The position numbers and the translations under genes were made by a program. A DNA stretch of 64,000 nucleotides from Pedobacter frigoris (GTDB taxonomy: Bacteria; Bacteroidota; Bacteroidia; Sphingobacteriales; Sphingobacteriaceae): positions 62,001 to 126,000 of the forward strand of contig NZ_SWBQ01000002.1 in the NCBI RefSeq assembly GCF_005116445.1, given 5' to 3'. The notes beneath the pieces are model-generated. The model saw only the letters and a program-made list of their open reading frames with translations. It made no database searches and had not been told where the DNA came from. This document shows, one piece after another, positions 52,416 through 61,531 of the stretch (the first letter of the stretch is position 1; each line of letters begins with the position of its first letter).

Positions 52416-53728
52416 GAATCAGATCTTTTAAAAATTCTATACAACAAAAAGGTGATCAGCAAAATAGAGAAATAGATCAGCCCGAGTTTTAGGTTAAAAA
52501 TAAGCATTGCAATGATAGATACAGTCGCAATGATCAATGAGATAATGGGAAATGCAGGATAAAAAGGCACACGAAATGGCCTTGGCAAATCCGGCTCCCG
52601 CTTTCTCAGTATCATGATCGAGATCATGGAAATGATGTATAATGTGAGTGCACCGAAAACAGATACAATGATGATCTCGGAAGTCTTTCCGGATAAGAGG
52701 GCCAGTATACCGATGACCATATTGCCAATCAGTGCATTTGCGGGTGTATGAAAACGCGGGGAAATCTTACCTAAAAACGACGGTACGTTGTGTACACGTC
52801 CCATCTCGTAAGTAGAGCGGCCAGCGGCAAGAATCAATCCGTGAAAAGAAGCCACCAATCCGAACAGACCTACGGTAATGAGCAAGTGATACATGAGGTG
52901 GCTGTCGCCTGTTATTTTGGCCAGGGCAAGTGGCAGCGGGGAATCTGAGGTTTCACCACCCACGCCATTTTTATAGACGATGGCTTCCCAACCGGCAATC
53001 CCCGTCGCTGTAAAAAAGATCAGGATACATAAAATTGCCAGTGTAAATATGGCCCATCCGAAGCCTTTACTGATGTCTCTCTGGGGATTCTTAGTTTCTT
53101 CTGCTACATTGGCAATCCCTTCTATTCCCAGAAAGAACCAGATGGCAAAAGGTATAGCACCGAACACGCCAGTCCAGCCATTCGGCCAGGCATTGTGTAC
53201 CATATTTGACATTTCAAATCTCGGTACTGCAATGCCGGAGAATAGGAGCAATTCGCCGACGGCAAATACCGTAACGATGACTTCAAATGAAGCTGCTGCC
53301 TTTACACCGTAGACATTGAGTGCCGTGAATATAAAATAGATCGCTATTGCACTGGTCAGGATAGGCACCTGCGGGAAGAAGGCATTGAAATAGGCGCCAA
53401 TAGCAAAGGCAATTGCCGGTGGCGCCAGTATGAATTCAACAATTTGGGCAATACCGGCTATAAAACCGATATTTTGCCCCATTGCTTTGTTTGCATAATC
53501 AAATACCCCTCCTGCTTTAGGAATGGCGCAGGCAAGCTCTGCATAGCTGAATGTAAATGTGATGTACATCAGCATGATGGTCAACGTCGCGACAGCCATG
53601 CCGCCTGTACCCCCTTTTTCCAGTCCGAGATTCCAACCAAAATACATGCCTGAAATAACGTACCCTACTCCAAGCCCCCACAACATAAAGGGAGTTAGTG
53701 TTTTCTTTAAACCCTTGTTTTGTGTCAT
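52412..53728 (-). CDS. Amino acid/amine permease, ethanolamine permease-like
   Basis: A 438-aa APC-family transporter with about 12 membrane helices. The N-terminus (LTPFMLWGLGVGYVISGMYFGWNLGLEKGGTGGMAVATL) follows the ethanolamine permease (Eat) pattern, and PKAGGVFDYANKAMGQNIGFIAG and FFLGIEGIANVAEETKNPQRDISKG are APC signature segments. It is the first gene of the five-gene operon and probably brings the amine into the cell. The gap of 40 bases to the SusD gene upstream is short, so read-through from the SusCD locus is possible. Confidence 0.88.
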   Translation of the reverse strand: MTQNKGLKKTLTPFMLWGLGVGYVISGMYFGWNLGLEKGGTGGMAVATLTIMLMYITFTFSYAELACAIPKAGGVFDYANKAMGQNIGFIAGIAQIVEFILAPPAIAFAIGAYFNAFFPQVPILTSAIAIYFIFTALNVYGVKAAASFEVIVTVFAVGELLLFSGIAVPRFEMSNMVHNAWPNGWTGVFGAIPFAIWFFLGIEGIANVAEETKNPQRDISKGFGWAIFTLAILCILIFFTATGIAGWEAIVYKNGVGGETSDSPLPLALAKITGDSHLMYHLLITVGLFGLVASFHGLILAAGRSTYEMGRVHNVPSFLGKISPRFHTPANALIGNMVIGILALLSGKTSEIIIVSVFGALTLYIISMISIMILRKREPDLPRPFRVPFYPAFPIISLIIATVSIIAMLIFNLKLGLIYFSILLITFLLYRIFKRSDS

Positions 53729-53770
53729 TTGATTAGCGTTGTTACATGATTATAAATATAAGATTAAATA

Positions 53771-55327
53771 CTACTTTAACAACCACATTATCTGGTTAGT
53801 ATCGTCACTGCCACCATATTGGCTCTTCACTGCCACATCCAGATTTGCGGAGTTATAGCTCAGTTCGTTTGAAGGATAAAGCCATCGCAACGGGAATTTA
53901 GCAGAAGGTGTATTTAGATTTGTAGTACTGTTCAATGTAAACACCGGATAACCTGTTCTGCGGTTTTCGAACCACGACTGGTACTTCCCTCCCTGTAAGA
54001 AATTGGCCAGGTATTTTTGAGTGATGATCTGCTCAATCTGTTGTTCGTTGGTTCCGGCCAATGCGACCCCAGCTGTTGCCGGGAATGCAAGGATATATGC
54101 AGCATCCATTTTCATATTGTGGTGATAATCCGCGAGGTCAGGTGTGTTTACAGCAACCGAATTCATAGAATTGGTAATGCCAGCAGCATAGTAAGTCTGG
54201 GCAGGTGTACCGGTAATCCAGCCCCTTAGGGTAGCCTCTGCCAATGCAAACTGCATATCCCAACAACTGAACACACTCACAGGCTCTGCATTTACCAATT
54301 GTACATAACGGTTATTCAAATCTGCATAATCTTTACCTACACGTTTAGTCTGCAAAGTAGAGAATGCATCGGAAGGCTCTACTCCAGGATAGGCATTAAC
54401 ATCCGACTGTGACACACCCGCTGTTATTTTCACAGGTGATGGTTTTGCATAATAAAACAACCTTCTATCGTTAGTTGCCTTCATTGGTCCAAGCAGCGTG
54501 TTAGTGAGCATTGTATAATTTGACTTCACAAATGAGTTACCTGAACCTGCTGGCACATCAGACCAAGGATAATTCTGACCAGCAGTATTGTTATAGGCAA
54601 GTGCAAAATTATCTTTATAGTCTCTCATCAAGGGACGATTAGCAACGATATCTTTAAATCTGTCGGTTACCTTAAGGTCAGCATCCCCTGTCTTTTTATG
54701 AAGGTTGATCAGCACATGAAGCTGAAAGCTATTGGCCAGCCTTCTCCAGTTGTCAACTTTTCCTCCATAGATCGGGTCGCCGTCGAAGTTTGTTCCTTCA
54801 GAAAACAATTGATTGGCCTGATCCAGTTCGTTCAGAATACCTAAAAACACTGCTTTCTGTGAATCATATTTTGGTTTTAACAGTCCTGACTCCCCCTTTA
54901 CCGCTTCAGCATAAGGTATATCCCCAACCTGCATAGTAGTCATAAAAAACTGCCATGCACGGATAAAATGCCCAAGAGCCTGGTAAGATTTTTTAAGTCC
55001 CTCACTAGTCGCATAGCTTTCCATGGATGAAATATTACGCAATAAGGTAATGCGGTTAAAATCCGTACGACCCAGTCTATTGTATTGAAATCCCTCTTGT
55101 CCTTCACCCCAGGTCAGGTATTTGCCTAATAGAAAGGGCTGCATGAAACCTTTTGTAGAACTGATGTCTCCCCTGGTAATACTAAGGATCATACTCGTAG
55201 CAAGCATTCCTGAATTTACCTGAGTAGTTTCACTTGGATTGGTATTGATATCTTCAAACTTTTTACAGCCATTGGTCAAAATTACCACTGCTGGGAAGAT
55301 CAACGTATATTTTAAAAATCTTTTCAT
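53771..55327 (-). CDS. SusD/RagB-like lipoprotein (SusD-like_2 type)
   Basis: A 518-aa surface lipoprotein with lipobox LTNGC (Cys21). It has the SusD-like_2 features FEDINTNPSETT, AWQFFMTTMQVGDIPYAEA (TPR region), WRRLANSFQLHVLINL and NFLQGGKYQSWFENRRTGYPVF. It forms the lid over the SusC transporter and binds the ligand. It starts 35 bases after the SusC stop. The ligand is not evident; the absence of glycoside hydrolases next to it suggests something other than a polysaccharide, such as a peptide or small amine compound. Confidence 0.93.
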   Translation of the reverse strand: MKRFLKYTLIFPAVVILTNGCKKFEDINTNPSETTQVNSGMLATSMILSITRGDISSTKGFMQPFLLGKYLTWGEGQEGFQYNRLGRTDFNRITLLRNISSMESYATSEGLKKSYQALGHFIRAWQFFMTTMQVGDIPYAEAVKGESGLLKPKYDSQKAVFLGILNELDQANQLFSEGTNFDGDPIYGGKVDNWRRLANSFQLHVLINLHKKTGDADLKVTDRFKDIVANRPLMRDYKDNFALAYNNTAGQNYPWSDVPAGSGNSFVKSNYTMLTNTLLGPMKATNDRRLFYYAKPSPVKITAGVSQSDVNAYPGVEPSDAFSTLQTKRVGKDYADLNNRYVQLVNAEPVSVFSCWDMQFALAEATLRGWITGTPAQTYYAAGITNSMNSVAVNTPDLADYHHNMKMDAAYILAFPATAGVALAGTNEQQIEQIITQKYLANFLQGGKYQSWFENRRTGYPVFTLNSTTNLNTPSAKFPLRWLYPSNELSYNSANLDVAVKSQYGGSDDTNQIMWLLK

Positions 55328-55362
55328 CTTGATATAATTATTTATGAACGAAATACCTAGTA

Positions 55363-58300
55363 CTAAAATCCTACCTTAAGGTTAAAACCAATCATACGGG
55401 ATGAAGGAGAATTCAGGTTTTCTGTATCTATGTCCGGATCTGAAAATTTAAAGTTGGTTAGCAGCAACAAGTTCTGACCAGTAAGTGAGAATGAGGCACT
55501 TTTAGCACCGAGTCTGCTGGCTAATTTTGCCGGGAAACTATATCCAAGGGATACTTCACGAAGCTTGATGAAAGTTTCTTTTTGAATCCCCATATCACCA
55601 CCCCTGAAAGTTTGTGCAAAATCCTGATAGCCTACTTGAACATCGTTAGGAGCATACTGTCTCGTATCACTAGTGATATTGCCATATTTATCGAATTTCA
55701 CTTCACCTGAAACTACCTTAACCCCTTTACCTACGTAATTATTCAAGCCATTTACCACCTGATCATAACGGTATTGGTTATCAGATTCAGGATTTGTACC
55801 AGTATCCCACATTTTATCATACATGTAGTTATACATTAATCCGCCAATGCGTCCATCAATATTTACACCCAGATTCCAGTTTTTATATCTGAAATTGTTG
55901 ATAAAGCCAATGCTGAAATCAGGTTCGCCATAACCATACTTTTTATTATAATCGCTTTCTACAGGAAAGCCATTATTATAGATTACATTACCACTAGGAT
56001 CTCTTAGCCAATAAGAACTAAGGTATGTATCTAACCTTTGGCCTTTTTTCACCCAAGGATTGTCTGCTGAACGTTCGGGATCTATCTTAACATAATAGCG
56101 ATGCTGGTTAGACCAGTTGACAATACTGTTCCATTCAAAATCACTTGTTTTGATTACAGCTGCATCTACTGTGATTTCAACACCTCTTCTGGCATAAGTC
56201 TCGTCTATATTCCCAAGGATGGTAGCAAAGCCTGATGATCCGGGAATATCTATATTTACTTGTCTGTTGTAGTAGTACTTATCAAAATAAGCTAGGTCAA
56301 GATGCAGGCGTTTGTTGAATAAATAAGCTGCAGCACCTATTTCCCATGTGCGCTGTGTACTTGGAAGCAAACTCTCGCCAATCAGTTTTGAAGGATAGTT
56401 AGCAGAGTTCAGGGTATTCCATGCCGAAGTAGTTGTTGAAAATGTTTTGTTGATTGCATAAGGATCAAAAGCATTTTTAAAAAGCGTCCATGAACCACGC
56501 AGTTTGAACATATTTACAACAGCAGGCAATTTCACCAATTCGGAAATCACAACACTCGATCCTAATGACGGATAAAAGAATGATCTTGAAGATTCTGGCT
56601 GTGCAGAATTCCAGTCATTTCTTCCTGTAGCATCGAAGAAAACCGCATCATTCCAGCTCACAGAGGTCCTTGCATAAAGACTATTGATCTGTTGCGACCA
56701 GTTGGTGCCTGGGGTGATGGTAACTGGCTCCACTGAGCCTTTTAAAGAAAAATATCTTGGAGAGATCAGACCGTTTTTGGTAGTAGCCCTGAAACCATCG
56801 TCTTTATAATAATAAAGTGTTCCTCCTGCTAATCCCTCAAAAGACCATTTACTTACTTTCTTATTATAAGTAAGGATCAGGTCATCGTTAGTAGAGAACC
56901 CAGTCTGGTCATTGGTTTCATACATCCCCCTGGCGTTCCATCCACCTCGTGTAGAGAAGATATTTGCGGTTGGGTTTTGCTTAGTAGTTTTGTTATTGTA
57001 ATTATCATATCCCAGACGCAACATTAGGTTGAAATCGTTATTGAATTTGTAATTGGCTGTTACATTTCCATTTACTTTATTTCTGATCTCCCCATTTAGT
57101 TTTTCATGGGCAATCAAGTAAGGATTATCATACCAGTTGGTGTACATCCAGTTTTGCGTTTTATTGGGCACGATCCAGTAATCTTTGTAATCACGAATGT
57201 CGTACTCAGTACCGGTCCACATGACCATTTGGTATAAATATCCCTGGTTATCATAACCGCTTCCCCACATTTGCGGAGTAGCCCCCCTGCTGATACCAAA
57301 ACGTCCTTCTACTTTGAAATGATCATTTACTTTAATTTCTCCGCCAGAAGTGAGGTTCATCATGTTTAATTTCTGATTTGGAAACTGCCCCTTTTGAAAA
57401 ATGTGGTTCAGCCCTATTCTAAAACTTCCATTTTCGGTGCTTTGCGCCAGCGCAATATTGTTGTTGGTAACTATACCTGTATTCATAAAGTTTTTCAGGT
57501 TGTCTTTTCCTATAGAAACTAATGGCCTTCCATCTTCAAACTGTTTAGTTTCCGGATTCCAGTCTCTTGCAGTATTACCCTCATCCAGTTTTGGTCCCCA
57601 AACATAATCGTTATCTATTTGTCCATTCTGACCACGACCGTAAGAACTTTGTACTTCCGGAATTGCCAGATATCCCAACTGGAACATGGTATTGCTGTTA
57701 ATATCTACAGAAAACCCATTACCTGCCGCACCTTTTTTTGTAGTAATCATCAACACACCACCTTTAGCACGGGAACCATATAAAGCTGAAGCTGTAGAAC
57801 CTTTTAGCAGATCTATACTTTCAATATCATCAGTAGGAATATCTCTTAGGTTGAGGTTTCCATAAGGAATACCGTCGACAACTAATAAAGCACCCTCACC
57901 CCTCAATTCAATAGTCGGTCTTGCATTAAATTCTGTAGAATTTTTAACCACCAATCCGGAAACACGCCCCGTCAGTGAAGTTCCAAGATCTACGCCTTTA
58001 ACCGTTTGTAGTTCTTTACCGCCAATTTTCTGTACTGCGTATCCCAATGCTTTTTCAGATCTTTTAACCCCCAAAGCAGTTACCACTACTTCAGAAAGAT
58101 CCTGTAATTCAGCTTCAAGAACAATATCAAGGCTAGTTGTTCCTGCTTTCACCAGGATTTCTTTAGTCATGTACCCCAGGTATTTTATAACCAGTATATC
58201 GCCTTCCTTGGCATCGATTGAAAAATCTCCGGAAGCATTGGCAGATGTACCTCTTGTGGTACCTTTAATCATTACCGAAGCACCCGACAAAGGACTGCCA

Positions 58301-58734
58301 TCTCTATCTAAAATTTTTCCTTTAATGTTTATCTGGACGGCAGGGCTACTCATTGTTTTTGCGAGCATAGAAGACTCTTTCTTGATCACAACCGTATTGT
58401 TCATGATCTTGTAAGAGAATGGCCTGTTTTTAAAAATCTGATCGAGTGCTGCTTCCAGACTAACGTTGTTTAATTCAATACTGATTCGCCCTTCTTGTTT
58501 GATCAGTTTATTATTGTAGAAGAAAGTATAACCACTTTGTTTTTTGATGCTTTCAAAAAGGTTATTCAACGTACTATTCTTCTCTGATAGTGAAATTATC
58601 TGTGAGAACCCCTTTGCAGAGACCTGAAGACAACCTATTACAATTAATACTACAGCTAATTTCATCGCCAGTAAATGCTTAGATGAGAACAGCCACCTGA
58701 AAACAGGGACTTTCCTACATAGATTTAAATTCAT
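55363..58734 (-). CDS. SusC/RagA-type TonB-dependent transporter with STN domain
   Basis: An 1123-aa outer-membrane transporter. After the signal peptide comes an STN domain (IISLSEKNSTLNNLFESIKKQSGYTFFYNN, about 45-115), which relays ligand signals to FecR. Next are the CarboxypepD_reg domain (INIKGKILDRDGSPLSGASVMIKGT), the SusC hallmark VVVTALGVKRSEKALGYAVQKIGG, the plug with SIDLLKGSTASALYGSRAKGGVLMITTKKG, and the barrel ending in GFNLKVGF. The STN domain matches the upstream FecR anti-sigma gene, so uptake and induction are linked. It works with the SusD lipoprotein. Confidence 0.95.
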   Translation of the reverse strand: MNLNLCRKVPVFRWLFSSKHLLAMKLAVVLIVIGCLQVSAKGFSQIISLSEKNSTLNNLFESIKKQSGYTFFYNNKLIKQEGRISIELNNVSLEAALDQIFKNRPFSYKIMNNTVVIKKESSMLAKTMSSPAVQINIKGKILDRDGSPLSGASVMIKGTTRGTSANASGDFSIDAKEGDILVIKYLGYMTKEILVKAGTTSLDIVLEAELQDLSEVVVTALGVKRSEKALGYAVQKIGGKELQTVKGVDLGTSLTGRVSGLVVKNSTEFNARPTIELRGEGALLVVDGIPYGNLNLRDIPTDDIESIDLLKGSTASALYGSRAKGGVLMITTKKGAAGNGFSVDINSNTMFQLGYLAIPEVQSSYGRGQNGQIDNDYVWGPKLDEGNTARDWNPETKQFEDGRPLVSIGKDNLKNFMNTGIVTNNNIALAQSTENGSFRIGLNHIFQKGQFPNQKLNMMNLTSGGEIKVNDHFKVEGRFGISRGATPQMWGSGYDNQGYLYQMVMWTGTEYDIRDYKDYWIVPNKTQNWMYTNWYDNPYLIAHEKLNGEIRNKVNGNVTANYKFNNDFNLMLRLGYDNYNNKTTKQNPTANIFSTRGGWNARGMYETNDQTGFSTNDDLILTYNKKVSKWSFEGLAGGTLYYYKDDGFRATTKNGLISPRYFSLKGSVEPVTITPGTNWSQQINSLYARTSVSWNDAVFFDATGRNDWNSAQPESSRSFFYPSLGSSVVISELVKLPAVVNMFKLRGSWTLFKNAFDPYAINKTFSTTTSAWNTLNSANYPSKLIGESLLPSTQRTWEIGAAAYLFNKRLHLDLAYFDKYYYNRQVNIDIPGSSGFATILGNIDETYARRGVEITVDAAVIKTSDFEWNSIVNWSNQHRYYVKIDPERSADNPWVKKGQRLDTYLSSYWLRDPSGNVIYNNGFPVESDYNKKYGYGEPDFSIGFINNFRYKNWNLGVNIDGRIGGLMYNYMYDKMWDTGTNPESDNQYRYDQVVNGLNNYVGKGVKVVSGEVKFDKYGNITSDTRQYAPNDVQVGYQDFAQTFRGGDMGIQKETFIKLREVSLGYSFPAKLASRLGAKSASFSLTGQNLLLLTNFKFSDPDIDTENLNSPSSRMIGFNLKVGF

Positions 58735-58830
58735 ATTTTTGAATGTTTGGTTAATTCATTAATTATTTACAAGGTATTTTTTGAGATCGACCGGAACATT
58801 TGTTCCATTCTGATATGATGAATGGTTCTG

Positions 58831-58857
58831 CCGGATCCTGTTGCAACCAGGGTCCGG
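58831..58857. terminator. Hairpin between fecR and susC genes
   Basis: CCGGATCCTG (58831-58840) pairs with CAGGGTCCGG (58848-58857) with one G-T wobble. It is followed by TTATTTTTT on the plus strand, so as an intrinsic terminator it points opposite to the genes. In the minus-strand fecR-susC mRNA it would act as a processing or stabilising stem upstream of susC. Confidence 0.45.
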
Positions 58858-58946
58858 TTATTTTTTCATCAGTTTGCGCATTTGAGTATTTATCTTTCCA
58901 TACTTGCTGATTTTAGGGTTAAAAATTATCTGGTTATTATATTGAC

Positions 58947-60134
58947 TTATTTAATCACTATTAACTTTCTTCCTTCAATTTTAAAACTCACACCTCCAAA
59001 CTCCAGCATCTTTAATACTTCTGAAAGTTTTACCGCACGTGGAATGTCTCCGATGAATTCATCATCCGGACGCTTAACGTGATAGATCACTTCTACGTCA
59101 TACCAACGCGACAACTGGCGCATGACCGACTGTAGATCATCATTCTCAAAATGAAAATATCCTTTTTGCCATGCCATTACCTGACCTATATTTGCTTTGC
59201 TAATTTGAACATCGGTAGCCGCACGAGTAACAACGGACTGCTCACCAGGCTTCAATACCCTGGAAATGCCAGACTTCGGATACTTTCCGTTCAACAAAGA
59301 GACCTTTACCGATCCTTCAAGGAGTGTTGTTTTTGTATTTAGTTCGTCATCGTAAGAGTTGACATTGAAGTGAGTACCCAGCACTTCGATTTCTTGTTTG
59401 TCGGTAACCACTACAAAAGGTACTCTCTGTTGAGTGCGCCTTCCGTTTATTGACTTGAATTTTTTGGCTACTTCGAAATAAGCTTCTCCATGAAGTTCGA
59501 GCCTTCTTGAATTGACATTTGCAAAATCTGTGGTAAATTTTATAGAAGAAGCGGCGTTTAACCAGACTTTTGTCCCATCCGGCAAATTGACCTGAAAATC
59601 GCCACCTCTTGGAGTGGATATGGTATTGTATTTAACTCCTGTTTTATTTTTAGCCGATGATGGCAAAACTTCGTAAACCAATTTCCCGCTGGTACTCTTG
59701 GTAATTTTTACACCAGCCTGTTCAGCCAATTTACCAATATCGGCATCTGTAATTGAAATCGTAGACCCATTGGCAAGAGTTAATGTAGCCTTATTGCTCC
59801 CTGGTTCTATGTCATTAGTTTTTGATAGCTCTTGATTTACCTGATGGGAAGTAACCTGATTTTTTGCGAGGTAAAAATATAATCCAAAAGAAAGGATGAA
59901 GAAAACTGCGGCCGCAGCTGCAATTTTATACCAGATTCGTCTTACTTTATTTGCCGTTTCATAATCCTTTTCATCAGCCTCAGTAATGCCTGCTTCCTGA
60001 TTCATTGCCGCCAATAGGTATTCGTCGAGTTTGTCATCTTTGACTAACTCCACAAACAATTCCAGCTCTTTATCTGTCAATTGTTTATTTAGGTAACGCT
60101 GAACGAGTGTTTGATAAAAATCTTTCTGTTCCAT
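58947..60134 (-). CDS. FecR-family anti-sigma factor
   Basis: A 395-aa single-span inner-membrane protein. The N-terminal cytoplasmic part (about 1-80) binds the ECF sigma factor. One helix (IAAAAAVFFILSFGLYFYLA) follows, then the periplasmic FecR domain with NTISTPRGGDFQVNLPDGTKVWLNAASSIKF and HGEAYFEVAK. The C-terminal DUF4974 domain (YFHFENDDLQSVMRQLSRWYDVEVIYH) is typical of Bacteroidota FecR and contacts the STN domain of SusC. It is 70 bases downstream of the sigma gene. Confidence 0.94.
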   Translation of the reverse strand: MEQKDFYQTLVQRYLNKQLTDKELELFVELVKDDKLDEYLLAAMNQEAGITEADEKDYETANKVRRIWYKIAAAAAVFFILSFGLYFYLAKNQVTSHQVNQELSKTNDIEPGSNKATLTLANGSTISITDADIGKLAEQAGVKITKSTSGKLVYEVLPSSAKNKTGVKYNTISTPRGGDFQVNLPDGTKVWLNAASSIKFTTDFANVNSRRLELHGEAYFEVAKKFKSINGRRTQQRVPFVVVTDKQEIEVLGTHFNVNSYDDELNTKTTLLEGSVKVSLLNGKYPKSGISRVLKPGEQSVVTRAATDVQISKANIGQVMAWQKGYFHFENDDLQSVMRQLSRWYDVEVIYHVKRPDDEFIGDIPRAVKLSEVLKMLEFGGVSFKIEGRKLIVIK

Positions 60135-60204
60135 ACTAAGGGCCTTATATTACTAAGACAATAATCAGTTGGCCGAGGGTAGCAGAAAAATTATTTTTTT
60201 GAAA

Positions 60205-60801
60205 TTATTTTAATAAGATGGCTAACAACACACTTAAAGATACACCCAAATCTTTTTCAACAGCTGCTTTCAAAATCTTCATGGAGCTTACCATGTGATT
60301 CTTTACTGCATTCCTGGAGATCCCCAATGCCTCCGCGACTTCATCATAACTTTTGCCCTGCTCACGACACAGCATAAAAATCTCCCTTGTTCTGGGTGCC
60401 AATGTGTCCAGTGCCTTTTGCAGATAATCAAGGTATTCTTTACTAAGTAAATCTTCTTCAGTATCTCTTCGCTCTTCAACAAAAGAATTGATGACCTCTG
60501 CCATGGCAATATCAGTGCGGAATGCTTTTTTAAGACTATTTAAAGTATGATTTCTGGCGATGATAAAAAGGTAAGCTTTTAATGACTGGACATCATGTAA
60601 TCTGGCACGAACCTGCCATATTTTAATGAATACCTCCTGCGTCAGATCTTCAGCAATTTCAGCAGAATTCACAAACTTCTTAATATAGTTGAAAATGGAT
60701 GAGCTATATTTTTGATGAAGTTCGGCAAAAGCACATTCTTTCCCTGCTATTAGATTAGCCTTTAGGTACTGATCGGACGATGATGTGCTATATTTTTCCA
60801 T
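60205..60801 (-). CDS. ECF sigma factor (FecI-like, Bacteroidota type)
   Basis: A 198-aa sigma-70 family protein: region 2 FAELHQKYSSSIFNYIKKFVNSAEIAEDLTQEVFIKIWQVR, and region 4 LDTLAPRTREIFMLCREQGKSYDEVAEALGISRNAVKNHMVSSMKIL with its helix-turn-helix. It should activate the SusCD genes downstream when FecR releases it. A TAGGTTTG sequence (60820-60813) lies just before the start and fits a -7 box, although the leader would be very short. The pair with FecR and STN-SusC is a complete trans-envelope switch. Confidence 0.93.
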   Translation of the reverse strand: MEKYSTSSSDQYLKANLIAGKECAFAELHQKYSSSIFNYIKKFVNSAEIAEDLTQEVFIKIWQVRARLHDVQSLKAYLFIIARNHTLNSLKKAFRTDIAMAEVINSFVEERRDTEEDLLSKEYLDYLQKALDTLAPRTREIFMLCREQGKSYDEVAEALGISRNAVKNHMVSSMKILKAAVEKDLGVSLSVLLAILLK

Positions 60802-61037
60802 TTTTAAAACACCAAACCTAAATTATTAAAATAAAATTAATGTTACATAATTGTTTCCAAATTAAGAAATATGATTGCTAATCAAAGGGTTGTGTATTCC
60901 AGAGCTAAAACCTTTAATTAGTACAGGGAGGCTTTTTTTATTTTTTTTTAAATGAACAAAACTTTTTTGCAACATCCTGCGTTATAGTGTTGGTTTGTTT
61001 GGTTTAGGTTGATCTGTGGTGGGTCAACCATCTATAA

Positions 61038-61077
61038 AACAGGGATAGCTGATACAGTTTATCCCTGTTCCTTTTTT
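61038..61077. terminator. Intrinsic-terminator-like hairpin
   Basis: AACAGGGATA (61038-61047) and TATCCCTGTT (61060-61069) form a perfect 10-bp stem followed by CCTTTTTT on the plus strand. On the minus strand the tail is only TTTTATAG, so it would be a weaker second stop for the sigma-RRM operon. Confidence 0.5.
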
Positions 61078-61163
61078 AGGGATACTAAAGCTAATTAAAA
61101 TATGATGTGATGCGGAAATGAGATTCCATGTTGGCTGGAAAGAACTGGAACTAAATTTGGTTA

Positions 61164-61204
61164 TAAAAAGAAAGGGGAATAAGTCAGACGACTTACCCCC
61201 CTTT
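61164..61204 (-). terminator. Terminator of the sigma-RRM operon
   Basis: On the minus strand AAAGGGG...TAAGTC pairs with GACTTA...CCCCTTT around a 4-base loop with a small bulge. It is followed by CTTTTTATAA. It is about 60 bases downstream of the RRM stop codon, the expected place for an intrinsic terminator. Confidence 0.6.
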
Positions 61205-61264
61205 AAATTAACGCTCTCGGGTACAAATGTAATAGATGTTTGACCACCCATTATCAGAGAATTG

Positions 61265-61519
61265 TCATTTTGAAGATCTGGTAATTGCAAGACTTACTTT
61301 CAGCTTATTCCTGCCAATCATACTCCCATTTATGTTGGCTATGGCTCTATCGGCTGCGATCTCGTCTTTTAAACCAACAAATGCATAGCCAAGTTTTAAC
61401 CCTGTATTGCGGTCAGTCACAAAATATAAATCATCTACGATAACGTATAAACTAAAAAGTTCTAATAATTCAATTTCTCCAAAATGAGAGGGAAAACCTA
61501 CTACGTGTAATTTTACCAT
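61265..61519 (-). CDS. RNA-binding protein, RRM domain
   Basis: An 84-aa protein that is a single RNA-recognition motif: RNP2 in KLHVVGF, RNP1 in LKLGYAFVGL, and the final helix/strand AIANINGSMIGRNKLKVSLA. ATG 61519 puts the RNP2 strand right at the N-terminus, as usual; the open frame also has GTG at 61528. It lies 12 bases after the stop of the RpoD-like sigma gene, so both are one operon. Single-RRM proteins of Bacteroidota bind RNA and may act as post-transcriptional regulators; the targets are unknown. Confidence 0.85.
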   Translation of the reverse strand: MVKLHVVGFPSHFGEIELLELFSLYVIVDDLYFVTDRNTGLKLGYAFVGLKDEIAADRAIANINGSMIGRNKLKVSLAITRSSK

Positions 61520-61531
61520 GAGATCCACTGA

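Larger units (their letters stand above)
60802..61264. other. Gene-free stretch with two terminators
   Basis: These 463 bases lie between the ECF sigma gene and the RRM gene, both on the minus strand. The left 200 bases are AT-rich promoter DNA for the sigma gene. The right part holds terminator hairpins at 61038-61077 and 61164-61204. An 88-codon open frame at 61024-61290 covers both hairpins and is not believed. Confidence 0.6.

Noticed and set aside
61024..61290. 88-aa open frame on the minus strand
   Set aside because: It overlaps the RRM gene, covers two terminator hairpins, and its composition does not look like a protein family.
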